DNA of 64,000 nucleotides from Trebonia sp963767685 (GCA_963767685.1 CAVYEZ010000008.1:62001-126000), one strand, 5' to 3'; positions 42,938 through 52,358 are shown, counted from the first letter of the stretch. Notes: generated from the sequence alone by a model not told the origin. Made by a program: numbers and translations.

Positions 42938-43856
42938 CATAACCGATATTTCGGAAATGTCAGTCTCACCGCTGGACGTCCCGCCGCGATCACCGAGCCG
43001 CCTCCGCGCCACCCCGCGCACGACCCACCGGCTCTACATCGGCGGTACCTTCCAGCGCGCGGCGAGCGGCCGCACGTTCGACGTGCACGGGGCGGACGGG
43101 TCCTTCCTCGCCAGCGCCGCGCTCGCCGCGGGCCGGGACGCCCGCGACGCCGTGGTAGCGGCGCGCGCCGCGTTCCCCGAGTGGTCGCGCCTGGCGGGCT
43201 ACGACCGGGGCCACACGCTCTACCAGGTCGCCGAGGTCATGGAGAGGCACCGCGCCCCGTTCGCCGCCCAGGTCCGCCGGGCCACCGGCGGCTCGCCCGA
43301 CGCGGCCTACGCCGAGGTGGACGCCGCGGTCGACCGCTGGACCTGGTACGCGGGCTGGGCGGACAAGATAACCCAGGTGCGCGGCACCGTGAACCCGGTG
43401 ACGGGACCGTTCGGTACCGTCTCGCTGCCTGAGCCCGTCGGCGTGACGGCGGTACTCGCGCCGCAGGACAGCGCCCTGCTGGGCCTGGTCAGCGTGCTCG
43501 CGCCCGCGATCGTCAGCGGCAACACGGCCGTGCTGGTCGCCAGCGAGCGCTACCCGCTGCTCGCCGTTGCCTTCGCCGAGGCCCTGGCCGCCGCGGAGTT
43601 GCCCGTGGGCGTGGTGAACGTGCTCACCGGCGAGGTGGCCGAGATCTCGCCGTGGCTGGCCGCCCACCAGGACGTGAACGCGATCGACCTGGCCGGCGCT
43701 CCCGGCGCGCTCGCCGACGACCTCGCGGTAGCCGCGGCGGGCAACCTTAAGCGCGTGGTCCGCTTCGCGAACCCCGACTGGGGCGTCGAGCCGGGCCTTG
43801 AGCGCATGTTCGCCACCCTGGAAACCAAGACGGTCTGGCACCCGCTGAGCAGCTGA
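42930..43856 (+). CDS. Truncated aldehyde dehydrogenase-like protein lacking the catalytic cysteine
   Basis: 308 residues from ATG 42930, overlapping the preceding gene. It has the N-terminal coenzyme-binding part of the family: HRLYIGGTFQRAASGRTFDV, then PLPEPVGVTAVLAPQDSALL-like Rossmann segments, SGNTAVLVASERYPLLAVAF and LPVGVVNVLTGEVAEI. It ends soon after, without the GQxC block or the C-terminal half. The reading frame is intact and coding-like to the end, so this is probably a natural short form rather than decay. It may form a hetero-oligomer with the full-length enzyme. That partnership is inference from coupling. Confidence 0.75.
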   Translation: MSDITDISEMSVSPLDVPPRSPSRLRATPRTTHRLYIGGTFQRAASGRTFDVHGADGSFLASAALAAGRDARDAVVAARAAFPEWSRLAGYDRGHTLYQVAEVMERHRAPFAAQVRRATGGSPDAAYAEVDAAVDRWTWYAGWADKITQVRGTVNPVTGPFGTVSLPEPVGVTAVLAPQDSALLGLVSVLAPAIVSGNTAVLVASERYPLLAVAFAEALAAAELPVGVVNVLTGEVAEISPWLAAHQDVNAIDLAGAPGALADDLAVAAAGNLKRVVRFANPDWGVEPGLERMFATLETKTVWHPLSS

Positions 43857-43886
43857 CAAAGCGGCTATCGAAGCAGCCGCACCGGC

Positions 43887-44819
43887 TCAGCCGACCGCCG
43901 GGATGATCTCCGCGGCGACCTGCTCCATGTGCTCGGGCAGGTCGTACAGCGCCGTGAACAGGATCAGCTCCGCGCCCGCGTCGATGACCGCGCGCACGCC
44001 GGCCACGCACTCGGCCACCGTCCCCGTGACCGCGGCCGCCTCGATCGCCGGCACCCGCTGCCCGTACATCCCCGCGAGCGCCGCGTTCATCCGCTCGCGC
44101 GCCCGGGCGCTGTCGGAGTCGATCCCGAGGTAGACCCGCTTCGCGACCGGGAACTCACCGGGTCCGAACCCGGTGGACCGCCCGGAAGCCGCCAGCACGT
44201 CCCGCACCACGGCCACCTGCGAGGCGAGTGCCGAAGTCGTCGACGAGCCGGCCCCGAAGAACCCGTCGCAGAGAGGGACCCCGCGCCGCACGGCGGCCTC
44301 GGCCGCCCCGCCGAACCACAGCCGGGGATACGGCTTCTGGAACGGCTTGGGCTCCATCGGGAGGCCGGAAAGCTGGAAGAACTCACCGTCGAAGGTCACC
44401 GACGGCGACGTCCAGAGTTCCTTCATCAGCGCCAGGCCCTCGGTGAACCGCGCCAGGTAGCGGTCACCGGAGAAGCCGAATGCCCCGAACGGCCGCCGCG
44501 GCCCGCCAGAACCGACGCCGATCTCCACCCGGCCGCCGGACATCTGGTCAAGCGAGGCGATGGCCCCGGCCAGGTGGACCGGGCTGTGCAGGGTCGTGAC
44601 GAGGACCGTGCAGCCCAGCCGCAGCGACGTCGTGCACGCCGCCGCGTAGGTCATGGCCTGGAGCGGTGCCAGCTGCGGCTGCCGGCTGAGCGGCGATTCC
44701 TGCGTCCAGGCGCTCTCGAAGACGCCGAGTTCCTCGGCCCGGGCGAGGTAGGCGCGGAAGCCGTCGGGAGAGAACGAGCCGTCGGCGTAGATCTGCGGAA
44801 TGGCGATGGCGAACCTCAT
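43887..44819 (-). CDS. LLM class F420-dependent oxidoreductase-like protein
   Basis: 310 residues. The barrel begins MRFAIAIPQIYADGSFSPDG and carries RLGCTVLVTTLHSPVHLAGA, LDQMSGGRVEIGVGSGGPRR and PYPRLWFGGAAEAAVRRG, the pattern of F420-dependent luciferase-like enzymes (glucose-6-phosphate dehydrogenase/MER type). F420 use is usual for actinobacterial members but is inferred. The gene converges with the truncated aldehyde dehydrogenase gene, 30 bases apart. A perfect palindrome, GATCATATGATC, lies 53 bases upstream of the start. Confidence 0.82.
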   Translation of the reverse strand: MRFAIAIPQIYADGSFSPDGFRAYLARAEELGVFESAWTQESPLSRQPQLAPLQAMTYAAACTTSLRLGCTVLVTTLHSPVHLAGAIASLDQMSGGRVEIGVGSGGPRRPFGAFGFSGDRYLARFTEGLALMKELWTSPSVTFDGEFFQLSGLPMEPKPFQKPYPRLWFGGAAEAAVRRGVPLCDGFFGAGSSTTSALASQVAVVRDVLAASGRSTGFGPGEFPVAKRVYLGIDSDSARARERMNAALAGMYGQRVPAIEAAAVTGTVAECVAGVRAVIDAGAELILFTALYDLPEHMEQVAAEIIPAVG

Positions 44820-44871
44820 GCCCGCATCGTAAGCCGAACAAGCGGGCGCCGCGCGGGCGCCCTGAGACTGC

Positions 44872-44883
44872 GATCATATGATC
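44872..44883. promoter_or_regulatory. 12-bp perfect palindrome upstream of the F420-type oxidoreductase gene
   Basis: GATCATATGATC, in an AT-rich pocket followed by GTTAAC, lies 53-64 bases before the start of the oxidoreductase gene. It is a plausible GntR/TetR-type operator; no adjacent regulator. Confidence 0.35.
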
Positions 44884-44990
44884 AGTTAACCGGTCATCCG
44901 TATATTAGCCCGCAAGCCGCTAGGCCCGGTGATGCGCTGCCGGGCCGCCAGAGCAATTGGCCGGCGCAGGGCCACCAGCGGCTTTAGTCC

Positions 44991-45072
44991 GCGCGGTGCG
45001 GGCCTGATACGACCGCGGTTTTTGCGATCAGGCCCGCATCGCGCGGACAGCCGGGGGTACGGGGGCCCCCGG
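44991..45072 (+). repeat. Family B two-hairpin element, copy 2
   Basis: An 18-base arm at 44991-45008 pairs with 45027-45044 with a single G-T wobble, around the conserved loop. Six bases later CCGGGGG (45051-45057) pairs with CCCCCGG (45066-45072). It lies about 165 bases before the citrate synthase start, on the same strand. Confidence 0.75.
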
Positions 45073-45237
45073 CGAGCACTGTGACGGTTGTCCCACGTCC
45101 TCGTGGTTTCACCTGTGCATGAGGCGGACTAGCGTACGGGTATAAGACTTCAGGACCCCAACGGGGCGGTGCCGCGGTCGGCGATCCCGGCCGCTCATCA
45201 CGCGCGCGTCCCGTGCAAGAGCGTGAAAGGGACGCGA

Positions 45238-46545
<1,308 letters not shown>

Positions 46546-46557
46546 CCGCCGGGCAAG

Positions 46558-46613
46558 GACCGGGAGTACTGGGTGTAGTTGCGGCCGGCTGGGGTCGCAA
46601 ACTACTCCCGGTC
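46558..46613 (+). terminator. Terminator after citrate synthase
   Basis: GACCGGGAGTA at 46558-46568 pairs with TACTCCCGGTC at 46603-46613, with a second GTTGCG/CGCAAAC pairing inside after a bulge. It begins 13 bases past the stop. Confidence 0.7.
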
Positions 46614-46655
46614 CCGCGCGGCCCGCCGCCCGCCCGCCCCGGTCCGGTACGTCCG

Positions 46656-46783
46656 GATAACAGCAAGAAGTGTAACGCCGGCCCGGCCTCGGCGAAGATG
46701 GTGGATACCTGTACACCCTATGGCGTGTATTTCTATCCACTATCTTCGCGTAGCCGGCCTCGCTGCGAGATAACAGCAAGAAG
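46656..46783. repeat. Family C nested palindrome flanked by 15-bp direct repeats
   Basis: GCGAAGATGGTGGATA (46692-46707) pairs with TATCCACTATCTTCGC (46734-46749) with one wobble; TACAC/GTGTA form an inner stem. The whole is bracketed by two copies of GATAACAGCAAGAAG (46656-46670 and 46769-46783). It lies between converging genes and may also end transcription of the DUF3500 gene. Confidence 0.6.
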
Positions 46784-46888
46784 CGCGCAGCGCGACGCGG
46801 CGGGGAGACTTGGCGGCTGACGCCGGGTCGGCCCGGGGAGAACCAGGTGGCGCCATCACGCGAAGCCACGCCCCCGTTCGGAATCCTC

Positions 46889-48040
46889 TTAGTGCCTTTC
46901 CGCGCGGTAGTGGGCCGCGAGGATGTCGTCGCCAAAGTCGCCGCCAGGCACCCGCCACACCGAGTGCACGTGGTTGCCGCCGTCCTGGGTGTTGTCGTGC
47001 TCGATCAGCAGCCCCGGGCCCTGGACGCGGAAGTAGTGCTGGTCCCCGCGTTCGGTAGACCCGGCCCAGGCGAACCACAGGTTCTCCGCTCCCGCGGCGT
47101 CCACCCGCCGCATCTCCGCCTCGGCCACCTCCGCGGGCAGTCGCCCGGCGAACCGCGCCACGAGGTCGACGAGCGCGTAAAGCTGCTCGGCCGTCAGGTC
47201 CGCGCCGCCGATGCCGCGCGGCCCCGACCGCACGTACGCCAGCGCCTGCCGCTCCTCGTCGGAGATGCGGTAGCCGGGCTCCGGCGGGAACACGTGGTCG
47301 GGTAGCTCGACCTCACCGATGCGCGGCACGATCCGCGTCGCGAAGTCCGGCGGCGGCCGGTGCCAGATGACGGCCCGCGCGCGCTGCTCGGCCGACAGCC
47401 GGTTCACGAAGTCGAACCCGTCCGCCTCCTCGTGCCCGAGCGGGCTGAGCGCGCCGTAGGACGCGGGCACGGACCCGAGCATGCACGGCGTGCCGGAGAC
47501 GTAGCCGCCGGCCACGGTGAAGTTAAGCACCACGTGGTGCCCCGCCAGCTGCCACCCCCACGGCGACGGCGCCCCGGCGCTCTCCGGATCGCCAAAAATC
47601 CGGAAACAGTAGCGTTCCGGGTCAAACAGGTGCGCTATCTCCGGCGCCGACACCAGGGTCAGCGCCCGCCGCACGTGCTCCATCGCCATGATCGAGACGA
47701 CCTTCGCGTACCCCTCCATGGACACGGACGCGGTGATCAGCTCGTGCGCGAGCTTGCGCTGCGCGTCGGTCATCGCCCGCAGCGGCAGCCCGGGACGTTC
47801 GAGCTCGGGCAGGTACGTCCAGTGCCTGCGCGGTGACTCAAGGTCAAACGCATCAAATCCCGGATTCAGAACGACTGGTTGTTCCTCGCTCGCCGCCCCG
47901 ATGAGCCCCCGCGCGGCGGCGGCCATCCGGGCAGCGGTCTGCGGCGCCCAGATGCCCGCTGCCGGGCCGGCGGCCGTGCCCCTGGTCGTTTGCCGCGAGG
48001 CGGCCCGTCCGCCGCCCAGGTGACCGTCTCCGCTCGCCAC
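46889..48040 (-). CDS. DUF3500 domain-containing protein
   Basis: 383 residues from GTG 48040, which follows GGGGAGG at good spacing; the frame is open further upstream but reads through the opposite gene. DUF3500 hallmarks are present: WGWQLAGHHVVLNFTVAGG, GSVPASYGALSPLGHEEADG and the C-terminal GPGLLIEHDNTQDGGNHVHS followed by VWRVPGGDFGDDILAAHY. The many His/Asp/Glu residues in these blocks suggest a metal or sugar site, but the function of the family is unknown. No signal peptide is seen. It is divergent from the DedA-like gene, 66 bases apart. Confidence 0.82.
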   Translation of the reverse strand: MASGDGHLGGGRAASRQTTRGTAAGPAAGIWAPQTAARMAAAARGLIGAASEEQPVVLNPGFDAFDLESPRRHWTYLPELERPGLPLRAMTDAQRKLAHELITASVSMEGYAKVVSIMAMEHVRRALTLVSAPEIAHLFDPERYCFRIFGDPESAGAPSPWGWQLAGHHVVLNFTVAGGYVSGTPCMLGSVPASYGALSPLGHEEADGFDFVNRLSAEQRARAVIWHRPPPDFATRIVPRIGEVELPDHVFPPEPGYRISDEERQALAYVRSGPRGIGGADLTAEQLYALVDLVARFAGRLPAEVAEAEMRRVDAAGAENLWFAWAGSTERGDQHYFRVQGPGLLIEHDNTQDGGNHVHSVWRVPGGDFGDDILAAHYRAERH

Positions 48041-48106
48041 GACGCCTCCCCTGCGAATGCGTTGATACGTTTGTGATCTAACACGCCCCGCGGATAACGT
48101 AACCCC

Positions 48107-48935
48107 GTGAGCGAGCAGCCGGCAGCGGGGGAGGCAGCCGCGCCCCCCGTGTCTGCTGGAGGACCCGTGTCTGCTGGAGAAGCGCCCGCCGGAGAACTCG
48201 CGGCCGGCCGGGAGCCGGACGCCGCCGAGGCCCAGGCGGGGGCGGAGCAGGCAAAGCCCGTAGACCCGTGGAGCGATCCCCGGCTGCCCTGGGAGGGCAA
48301 GCCGCGCCGGGTCGACATCGCGTGCTGGGCGGCGATCACCCTCAGCGGCCTGTATTACCTGGCCATCCTGCCGTGGCGGGCCAGCCTGGTCGGCACCCAC
48401 CCGGTGATCAGCGAACTGCTGAACGGGTCGACGGAGGCGATCGTGTCCGCCGCGGCGTTCGCCCGCGTGGGGCACGGCACGATCCTGGTCGTGCTGCTCG
48501 CCTCGATCCCCGGCCTGATGAAGTTCGACATCATCTACTGGTGGGCCTGGCCTGTGGAGCGAGCGGGTCATCAATCTCTTCGCCGGGCGGAGCGAGCGGC
48601 AGCGCAGGCGCGGGCAGAAGCTGGCAGAGCGGGTGAACCGGTGGGGCCGCTGGTTCTCCTGGCCGGCGGTAATCATCGCGAACTTCCTGCCCATCCCGAG
48701 CGCAATCATCTACGCGATGGCCGGCTGGACGGGGATGAGCTGGGTGACGTTCCTGGTACTCGACGTGATCGGGACGCTCTCCTGGGCCGGCCTGCTGGCC
48801 GGCCTCGGGTACGCGCTCGGCCAGCACGCCGTCTCCGTGGCCGAGGAAGTGTCGAAATATGGGCTCTGGGTCACAATCGCGATCGTGGTTCTTGTGGTGG
48901 TGGGACAAATCAGGGGCGCGCGAACGCAAAGGTAG
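48107..48935 (+). CDS. DedA-like membrane protein with long disordered N-terminus (one frameshift)
   Basis: A GTG start at 48107 opens an acidic Ala/Pro/Glu-rich cytoplasmic tail of about 60 residues, then membrane segments at WAAITLSGLYYLAILPW and GTILVVLLASIPGLMKFDII. The frame then shifts; removing one base near 48553 continues as LWSERVINLFAGRSERQRRR and WFSWPAVIIANFLPIPSAII, YAMAGWTGMSWVTFLVLDVI, ending at 48935. The total is about 275 residues. The FLPIPSAIIYAMAGWTGMSW loop resembles the re-entrant region of DedA/VTT proteins, which are lipid scramblases or transporters. The long polar N-terminus is unusual for the family. Confidence 0.65.
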
Positions 48936-49132
48936 CCTGCACGTGCATTTTGGTCGTGCAGTTGGCCTTGCAGGTGCATGCGCTGATGCGGCAGGATGGG
49001 TGCTGCGTCAATCACCCGGATGACGCCAGACGCACCTCGGGGTCGTGATGAAGTCTGCACCAACTGGACACGCTGCCTACTAGGACGCGGGTACACCCGT
49101 CGGCCAGGCAGCCACTCGACTTGTCAGCGCGG

Positions 49133-49597
49133 ATGACGCCGGCTCCCCGGCGGCCGCGGATGATGCGGATGCCCGCGGACTGGTGGGATTCGCCGTCGGC
49201 AGTGGTGTGCCCGCTGTCCCGTGGCCCGCAGTCGGCCAGGGCGGCACGTCGCCTGACAAGAAACACGCTGCGCGACTGGGGCCTGGCATTCCTGGCCGAG
49301 GACGCGGAGGCCATTGTCGGCGAGTTCGTCGCGAACGCGGTCACGCACGCGGCCGCCGCGGGCGAGCCGGTCAAGAAGCCGGCCGACAACCTGGGACTGC
49401 GCCTCTTCCGCCGCACCGGCGAGGTGATCTGTGCCGTACTCGACCCGTCGGACTCGGCCCCGGTCCTGAAGGCGCCGGCCTCGGTCGAGGAGTCCGGCCG
49501 TGGACTGCAGATGGTGGACGCATTGAGCGACGTCTGGGGCTGGTCCCCGGTCGCCGGCCGCGGCAAGGCGGTCTGGGCGATCCTGTTCTGCGCCTGA
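49133..49597 (+). CDS. Anti-sigma-type ATP-binding protein (HATPase_c_2, RsbW-like)
   Basis: About 154 residues. The Bergerat-fold N-box is EAIVGEFVANAVTHAAAAGE and the glycine box is VEESGRGLQMVDALSDVWGW; the G2 lid is reduced, as in small actinobacterial RsbW-like kinases. These proteins phosphorylate anti-anti-sigma factors or bind sigma factors directly; no partner gene is adjacent. ATG 49133 is a compromise: the frame also opens with TTG 49121 and ATG 49160, and no strong ribosome site marks any of them. A perfect 15-bp inverted repeat follows the stop by 3 bases. Confidence 0.75.
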   Translation: MTPAPRRPRMMRMPADWWDSPSAVVCPLSRGPQSARAARRLTRNTLRDWGLAFLAEDAEAIVGEFVANAVTHAAAAGEPVKKPADNLGLRLFRRTGEVICAVLDPSDSAPVLKAPASVEESGRGLQMVDALSDVWGWSPVAGRGKAVWAILFCA

Positions 49598-49600
49598 ACT

Positions 49601-49658
49601 GCCTTTAACCGCCTGAACCGACTTGAGGAGGGGAAAGCCGGACCAGGCGGTTAAAGGC
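49601..49658 (+). terminator. Inverted repeat after the anti-sigma-type gene
   Basis: GCCTTTAACCGCCTG at 49601-49615 pairs perfectly with CAGGCGGTTAAAGGC at 49644-49658 across 28 bases. It starts 3 bases after the stop. There is no T-run, so termination is likely but not certain. Confidence 0.55.
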
Positions 49659-49841
49659 GGACTCGTGCCGCTGACCAAGCGGCGCCGCGCGTCCCGGCTG
49701 TCTGGCCGGGCGCGGCCCCGGCTTAACCGGGCACCTCCCGCCGTAGCGGGCTGCCGAGAGAATCCCTGGTACGGGGTCGTCCCTTCTCGTCGGCGACTGC
49801 TAATCTCGCATGACGCAACAGCGAGAAGGAGGCACGGCGCG

Positions 49842-50051
49842 ATGCCCTGGACGTGGCGGTACGAAAAGGCGGACGGCGCTGTGGTGAGCGGCGCGGGCCT
49901 GCAGGAGGCCATCTTCGCCAACCAGGGGGACGCCGAGAGCTGGCTGGGCGAGAACTGGCGGGAGTTGCTGGACAGCGGTGTCGACCAGGTGTCGCTCTTC
50001 GACGACACCCGCAAGCAGTACGGCCCGATGTCCCTCCACCCCGAAGGCTAA
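49842..50051 (+). CDS. Small conserved hypothetical protein (69 aa)
   Basis: ATG 49842 follows GGAGG (49828-49832) at good spacing. The product begins MPWTWRYEKADGAVVSGAGL and continues QEAIFANQGDAESWLGENWR, then VDQVSLFDDTRKQYGPMSLH. It is acidic, soluble and compact, with no membrane segment or cysteine. Proteins of this type are common single genes in actinobacteria with no assigned role. Codon use is normal and the ribosome site strong, so I regard it as real. Confidence 0.75.
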   Translation: MPWTWRYEKADGAVVSGAGLQEAIFANQGDAESWLGENWRELLDSGVDQVSLFDDTRKQYGPMSLHPEG

Positions 50052-50123
50052 CCCGCGCGCGCCGCCCCGCCGCCCCGCGGCCCCCGCCGCGCCGGCGCCC
50101 CGGCACCTCTGCCGCGCCGCCCT

Positions 50124-50221
50124 GCCTCAGCATCCGGGGAGCCGCGCCCGCTCCACCGCCCCGGGCATCCCGCCGCGGTGCCCCGCCTCACCATCCGGGG
50201 AGCCGCGCCCGCTCCACCGCC
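50124..50221. repeat. Two 37-bp direct repeats, 61 bases apart
   Basis: Copies start at 50124 and 50185, both reading GCCTCA then (G/C)CATCCGGGGAGCCGCGCC and CGCTCCACCGCC; one base differs. They lie in the gene-free DNA after the 69-residue gene. Two copies only, so not a CRISPR array. Confidence 0.7.
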
Positions 50222-50272
50222 ACCGCCGATGCCCGGATATTTCATGACGTGGCGCCGGCAGTGGTGAACAGA

Positions 50273-50324
50273 AAGATCTTGGATCGCTGACCACGCTATC
50301 GCGTGCCTAACGATCCAAGATCTT
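50273..50324 (-). terminator. Family C nested palindrome, terminator of the DUF3043 gene
   Basis: AAGATCTTGGATCG (50273-50286) pairs perfectly with CGATCCAAGATCTT (50311-50324); inside, CACGC pairs with GCGTG. It lies 28 bases past the DUF3043 stop and, on the minus strand, is followed by TTCTGTT. Shape and the ATCCA-NN-ATCTTCG motif are shared with the element at 46692-46749. Confidence 0.7.
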
Positions 50325-50352
50325 CGAAAGTGAACCGCGGAGCGGCTCCGGG

Positions 50353-51006
50353 CTAGAAGTCGTCCCCCGGCCTGAGCCTGGGCGCGGGCGTGCGGAAGCG
50401 CCGCAGCTGCAGCGCCCGCATGATGGCGTAGAACGCCAGGCCCCGCGTCGACTCGCCCGGCAGGCGCTCGTGCACCAGCTTCATGATCGACCGGCGCAGG
50501 AAGTAGGCGTCCACGGCGATGATCGCGATGATGACGAGCAGGAAGAGCTGCATGTAGTTCGCCAGGCCCGAGTGTGACCGGCCCGCGAAGAGCGCGATGA
50601 TCAAGAGGATCAGCGCGTACATGTAGAACTCCATCGGGCGCCGGTGGGCGTCGACGTAGTCCCTGGCCAGCTTCTTGGCCGGGCCGCGGTCGCGGGGGCC
50701 GAGCGCCCACTCCTCGCCGCGCCGCATGGCCTGCAGCTGCTTGCTGCGGTCATCGCGCGCCCTGGCCTTTTCCTCTGGCGTGAGCTTGCGCCCGGGGGCG
50801 GCTGGCGCGGGCTTGCCGCGGCCATTGGTGGTGGAGCCAGTCAGGGTCCGGTACCGGTTGGACTCGGCCGCACTGCGCTTGGGCGTGGGCCTGCCCTTGC
50901 CGGCCTCGGCGGCTGGCTTGCTCTTAGCCGGAGCTTCCGGGGTCTGCGCGCCCTGGGAACCCTGGGCCTTGCCGTCGGTCGCTCCGTCGCTGCTGCGTCG
51001 GAACAC
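50353..51006 (-). CDS. DUF3043 family membrane protein
   Basis: 217 residues. The N-terminal 100 are charged and disordered (Lys/Pro/Ala-rich), ending in KLTPEEKARARDDRSKQLQ and the DUF3043 core QAMRRGEEWALGPRDRGPAK. Two membrane helices follow, MYALILLIIALFAG and YMQLFLLVIIAIIAVDAYFL. The family is restricted to actinobacteria, where it is conserved and often near housekeeping genes; its function is unknown. It is divergent from pspA, 211 bases apart. Confidence 0.85.
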   Translation of the reverse strand: MFRRSSDGATDGKAQGSQGAQTPEAPAKSKPAAEAGKGRPTPKRSAAESNRYRTLTGSTTNGRGKPAPAAPGRKLTPEEKARARDDRSKQLQAMRRGEEWALGPRDRGPAKKLARDYVDAHRRPMEFYMYALILLIIALFAGRSHSGLANYMQLFLLVIIAIIAVDAYFLRRSIMKLVHERLPGESTRGLAFYAIMRALQLRRFRTPAPRLRPGDDF

Positions 51007-51217
51007 GTGGATAGCTTAACGGTAGATGCCGGCCCAATCGCCATCCGACTGATTTGGGCGCGCCCCCGGTGGGGGATACAACCCAGGATAAGTGGCTACT
51101 ACTCGCGGCAGCGCGTAGGGTTGATTGCGGTGAGCCGGCGGCAATTAGCCGTCGCCCGGTGGCGACCTGCCGCGCGGGGGGCGGCGCTCAGGTTAAACGA
51201 AGGGGACGGCCGCGTCT

Positions 51218-52006
51218 ATGAGCGTGATGAAGCGAGTCTCGCTGATATTCCGGGCCAAGGCCGACAAGGCGCTGGACCGGATGGAAGACCCACGCGAGAC
51301 CCTCGACTATTCCTACAAGCAGCAGGTCGAGATGCTGACCCGGGTGCGGCGCGGGGTCGCGGACGTCGCCACGTCGCGTAAGCGAGTCGAGCTCCAGATG
51401 AACTCCCTGCAGAAGGAGATCAACAAGCGCGACGTCCAGGCGAGGAGCGCGCTCAGCGCGGGCCGTGAGGACCTGGCGCGGGCCGCCCTGCAGAACAAGG
51501 CGCAGCTGCAGAGCCAGTACGCCGACCTGGACGGCCAGTTCGCCAACCTGCAGGAGCAGGAGGAGAAGCTGACCCTCGCCTCCCAGCGGCTCGACGCCAA
51601 GGTGCAGGCCTTCCGCACGCGGAAGGAGACCATCAAGGCGACCTACACCGCGGCCGAGGCGCAGACCCGCATCAACGAGGCCTTCTCCGGCATTTCCGAG
51701 GAAATGGGCGACGTCGGCCTCGCCATCCAGCGCGCCGAGGACAAGACGGCGCAGATGCAGGCCAGGGCCGGCGCGATCGACGAGCTGCTCGCCTCCGGTG
51801 CGCTGGAGGACCACGTGGGCGGCGGTACCGACTCCATCCAGGCGGAGCTCGACAAGATCGGCGCCAGCAGCGACGTCGACTCCGAGCTGGCGCGGCTGAA
51901 GGGCGAGCTCGCCGCGAACACCCCCAAGCAGATCGAGGGCAACGGCGCCTCCGCGGCCGGTCAGGAGGCCGCACCCGCCGACCAGCAGGCGGGTGATGGC
52001 GCGTGA
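51218..52006 (+). CDS. pspA: Phage shock protein A (PspA/IM30 family)
   Basis: 262 residues, almost all helical. The N-terminal amphipathic helix MSVMKRVSLIFRAKADKAL is the membrane-binding segment, and DRMEDPRETLDYSYKQQVEM starts the PspA coiled coil, which runs to about residue 220. The last 30 residues are Ala/Gln/Gly-rich. PspA forms rods or rings that support damaged membranes. The stop overlaps the next gene by 4 bases (GTGA), so the PspAA partner is co-translated. A ClgR-type activator site may exist upstream, as in mycobacteria, but I could not pick one out. Confidence 0.92.
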   Translation: MSVMKRVSLIFRAKADKALDRMEDPRETLDYSYKQQVEMLTRVRRGVADVATSRKRVELQMNSLQKEINKRDVQARSALSAGREDLARAALQNKAQLQSQYADLDGQFANLQEQEEKLTLASQRLDAKVQAFRTRKETIKATYTAAEAQTRINEAFSGISEEMGDVGLAIQRAEDKTAQMQARAGAIDELLASGALEDHVGGGTDSIQAELDKIGASSDVDSELARLKGELAANTPKQIEGNGASAAGQEAAPADQQAGDGA

Positions 52007-52296
52007 TCGTGCGAATCCTGGGCGAGGGCCAGTTCCGCGTCGACGAGGCCGCCGCCGTGAAGCTGACCGCGCTTGACAAGGACCTCGACGCGGCCGTCCG
52101 CGACGACACGGGGGCGGCGTTCAGCGCCGCCCTGCACGCCGCCGTGGCCCTGGTCCGCACGAACGGGGCGCCGGTGCGGGAGGACGAGTTCGTGACGGCG
52201 GACTACATCCTGCCGTTCGCGGACGCCACCGTCGACGAGGTGCGCAAGCTCCTCGCGGACGGCACGATCCCGGGCGACTCGATCGGGCTCCCGTAA
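52003..52296 (+). CDS. pspAA: PspA-associated protein PspAA
   Basis: 97 residues from GTG 52003, overlapping the pspA stop. It begins MIVRILGEGQFRVDEAAAVK and has the PspAA core (ALHAAVALVRTNGAP, EDEFVTADYILPFADATVDE). PspAA was named for its regular linkage to actinobacterial and archaeal PspA and is thought to modulate PspA assembly. It is followed by a perfect 17-bp terminator, so it ends its transcript. Confidence 0.88.
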   Translation: MIVRILGEGQFRVDEAAAVKLTALDKDLDAAVRDDTGAAFSAALHAAVALVRTNGAPVREDEFVTADYILPFADATVDEVRKLLADGTIPGDSIGLP

Positions 52297-52320
52297 ACAG
52301 CAAGCGCATGCCGCTGGCAC

Positions 52321-52358
52321 CTGCCCACGGCGAATCCACGAGGATTCGCCGTGGGCAG
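52321..52358 (+). terminator. Perfect 17-bp terminator hairpin after pspAA
   Basis: CTGCCCACGGCGAATCC (52321-52337) pairs without mismatch with GGATTCGCCGTGGGCAG (52342-52358) around an ACGA tetraloop. It separates pspA-pspAA from htpX-pspAB. Confidence 0.85.
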
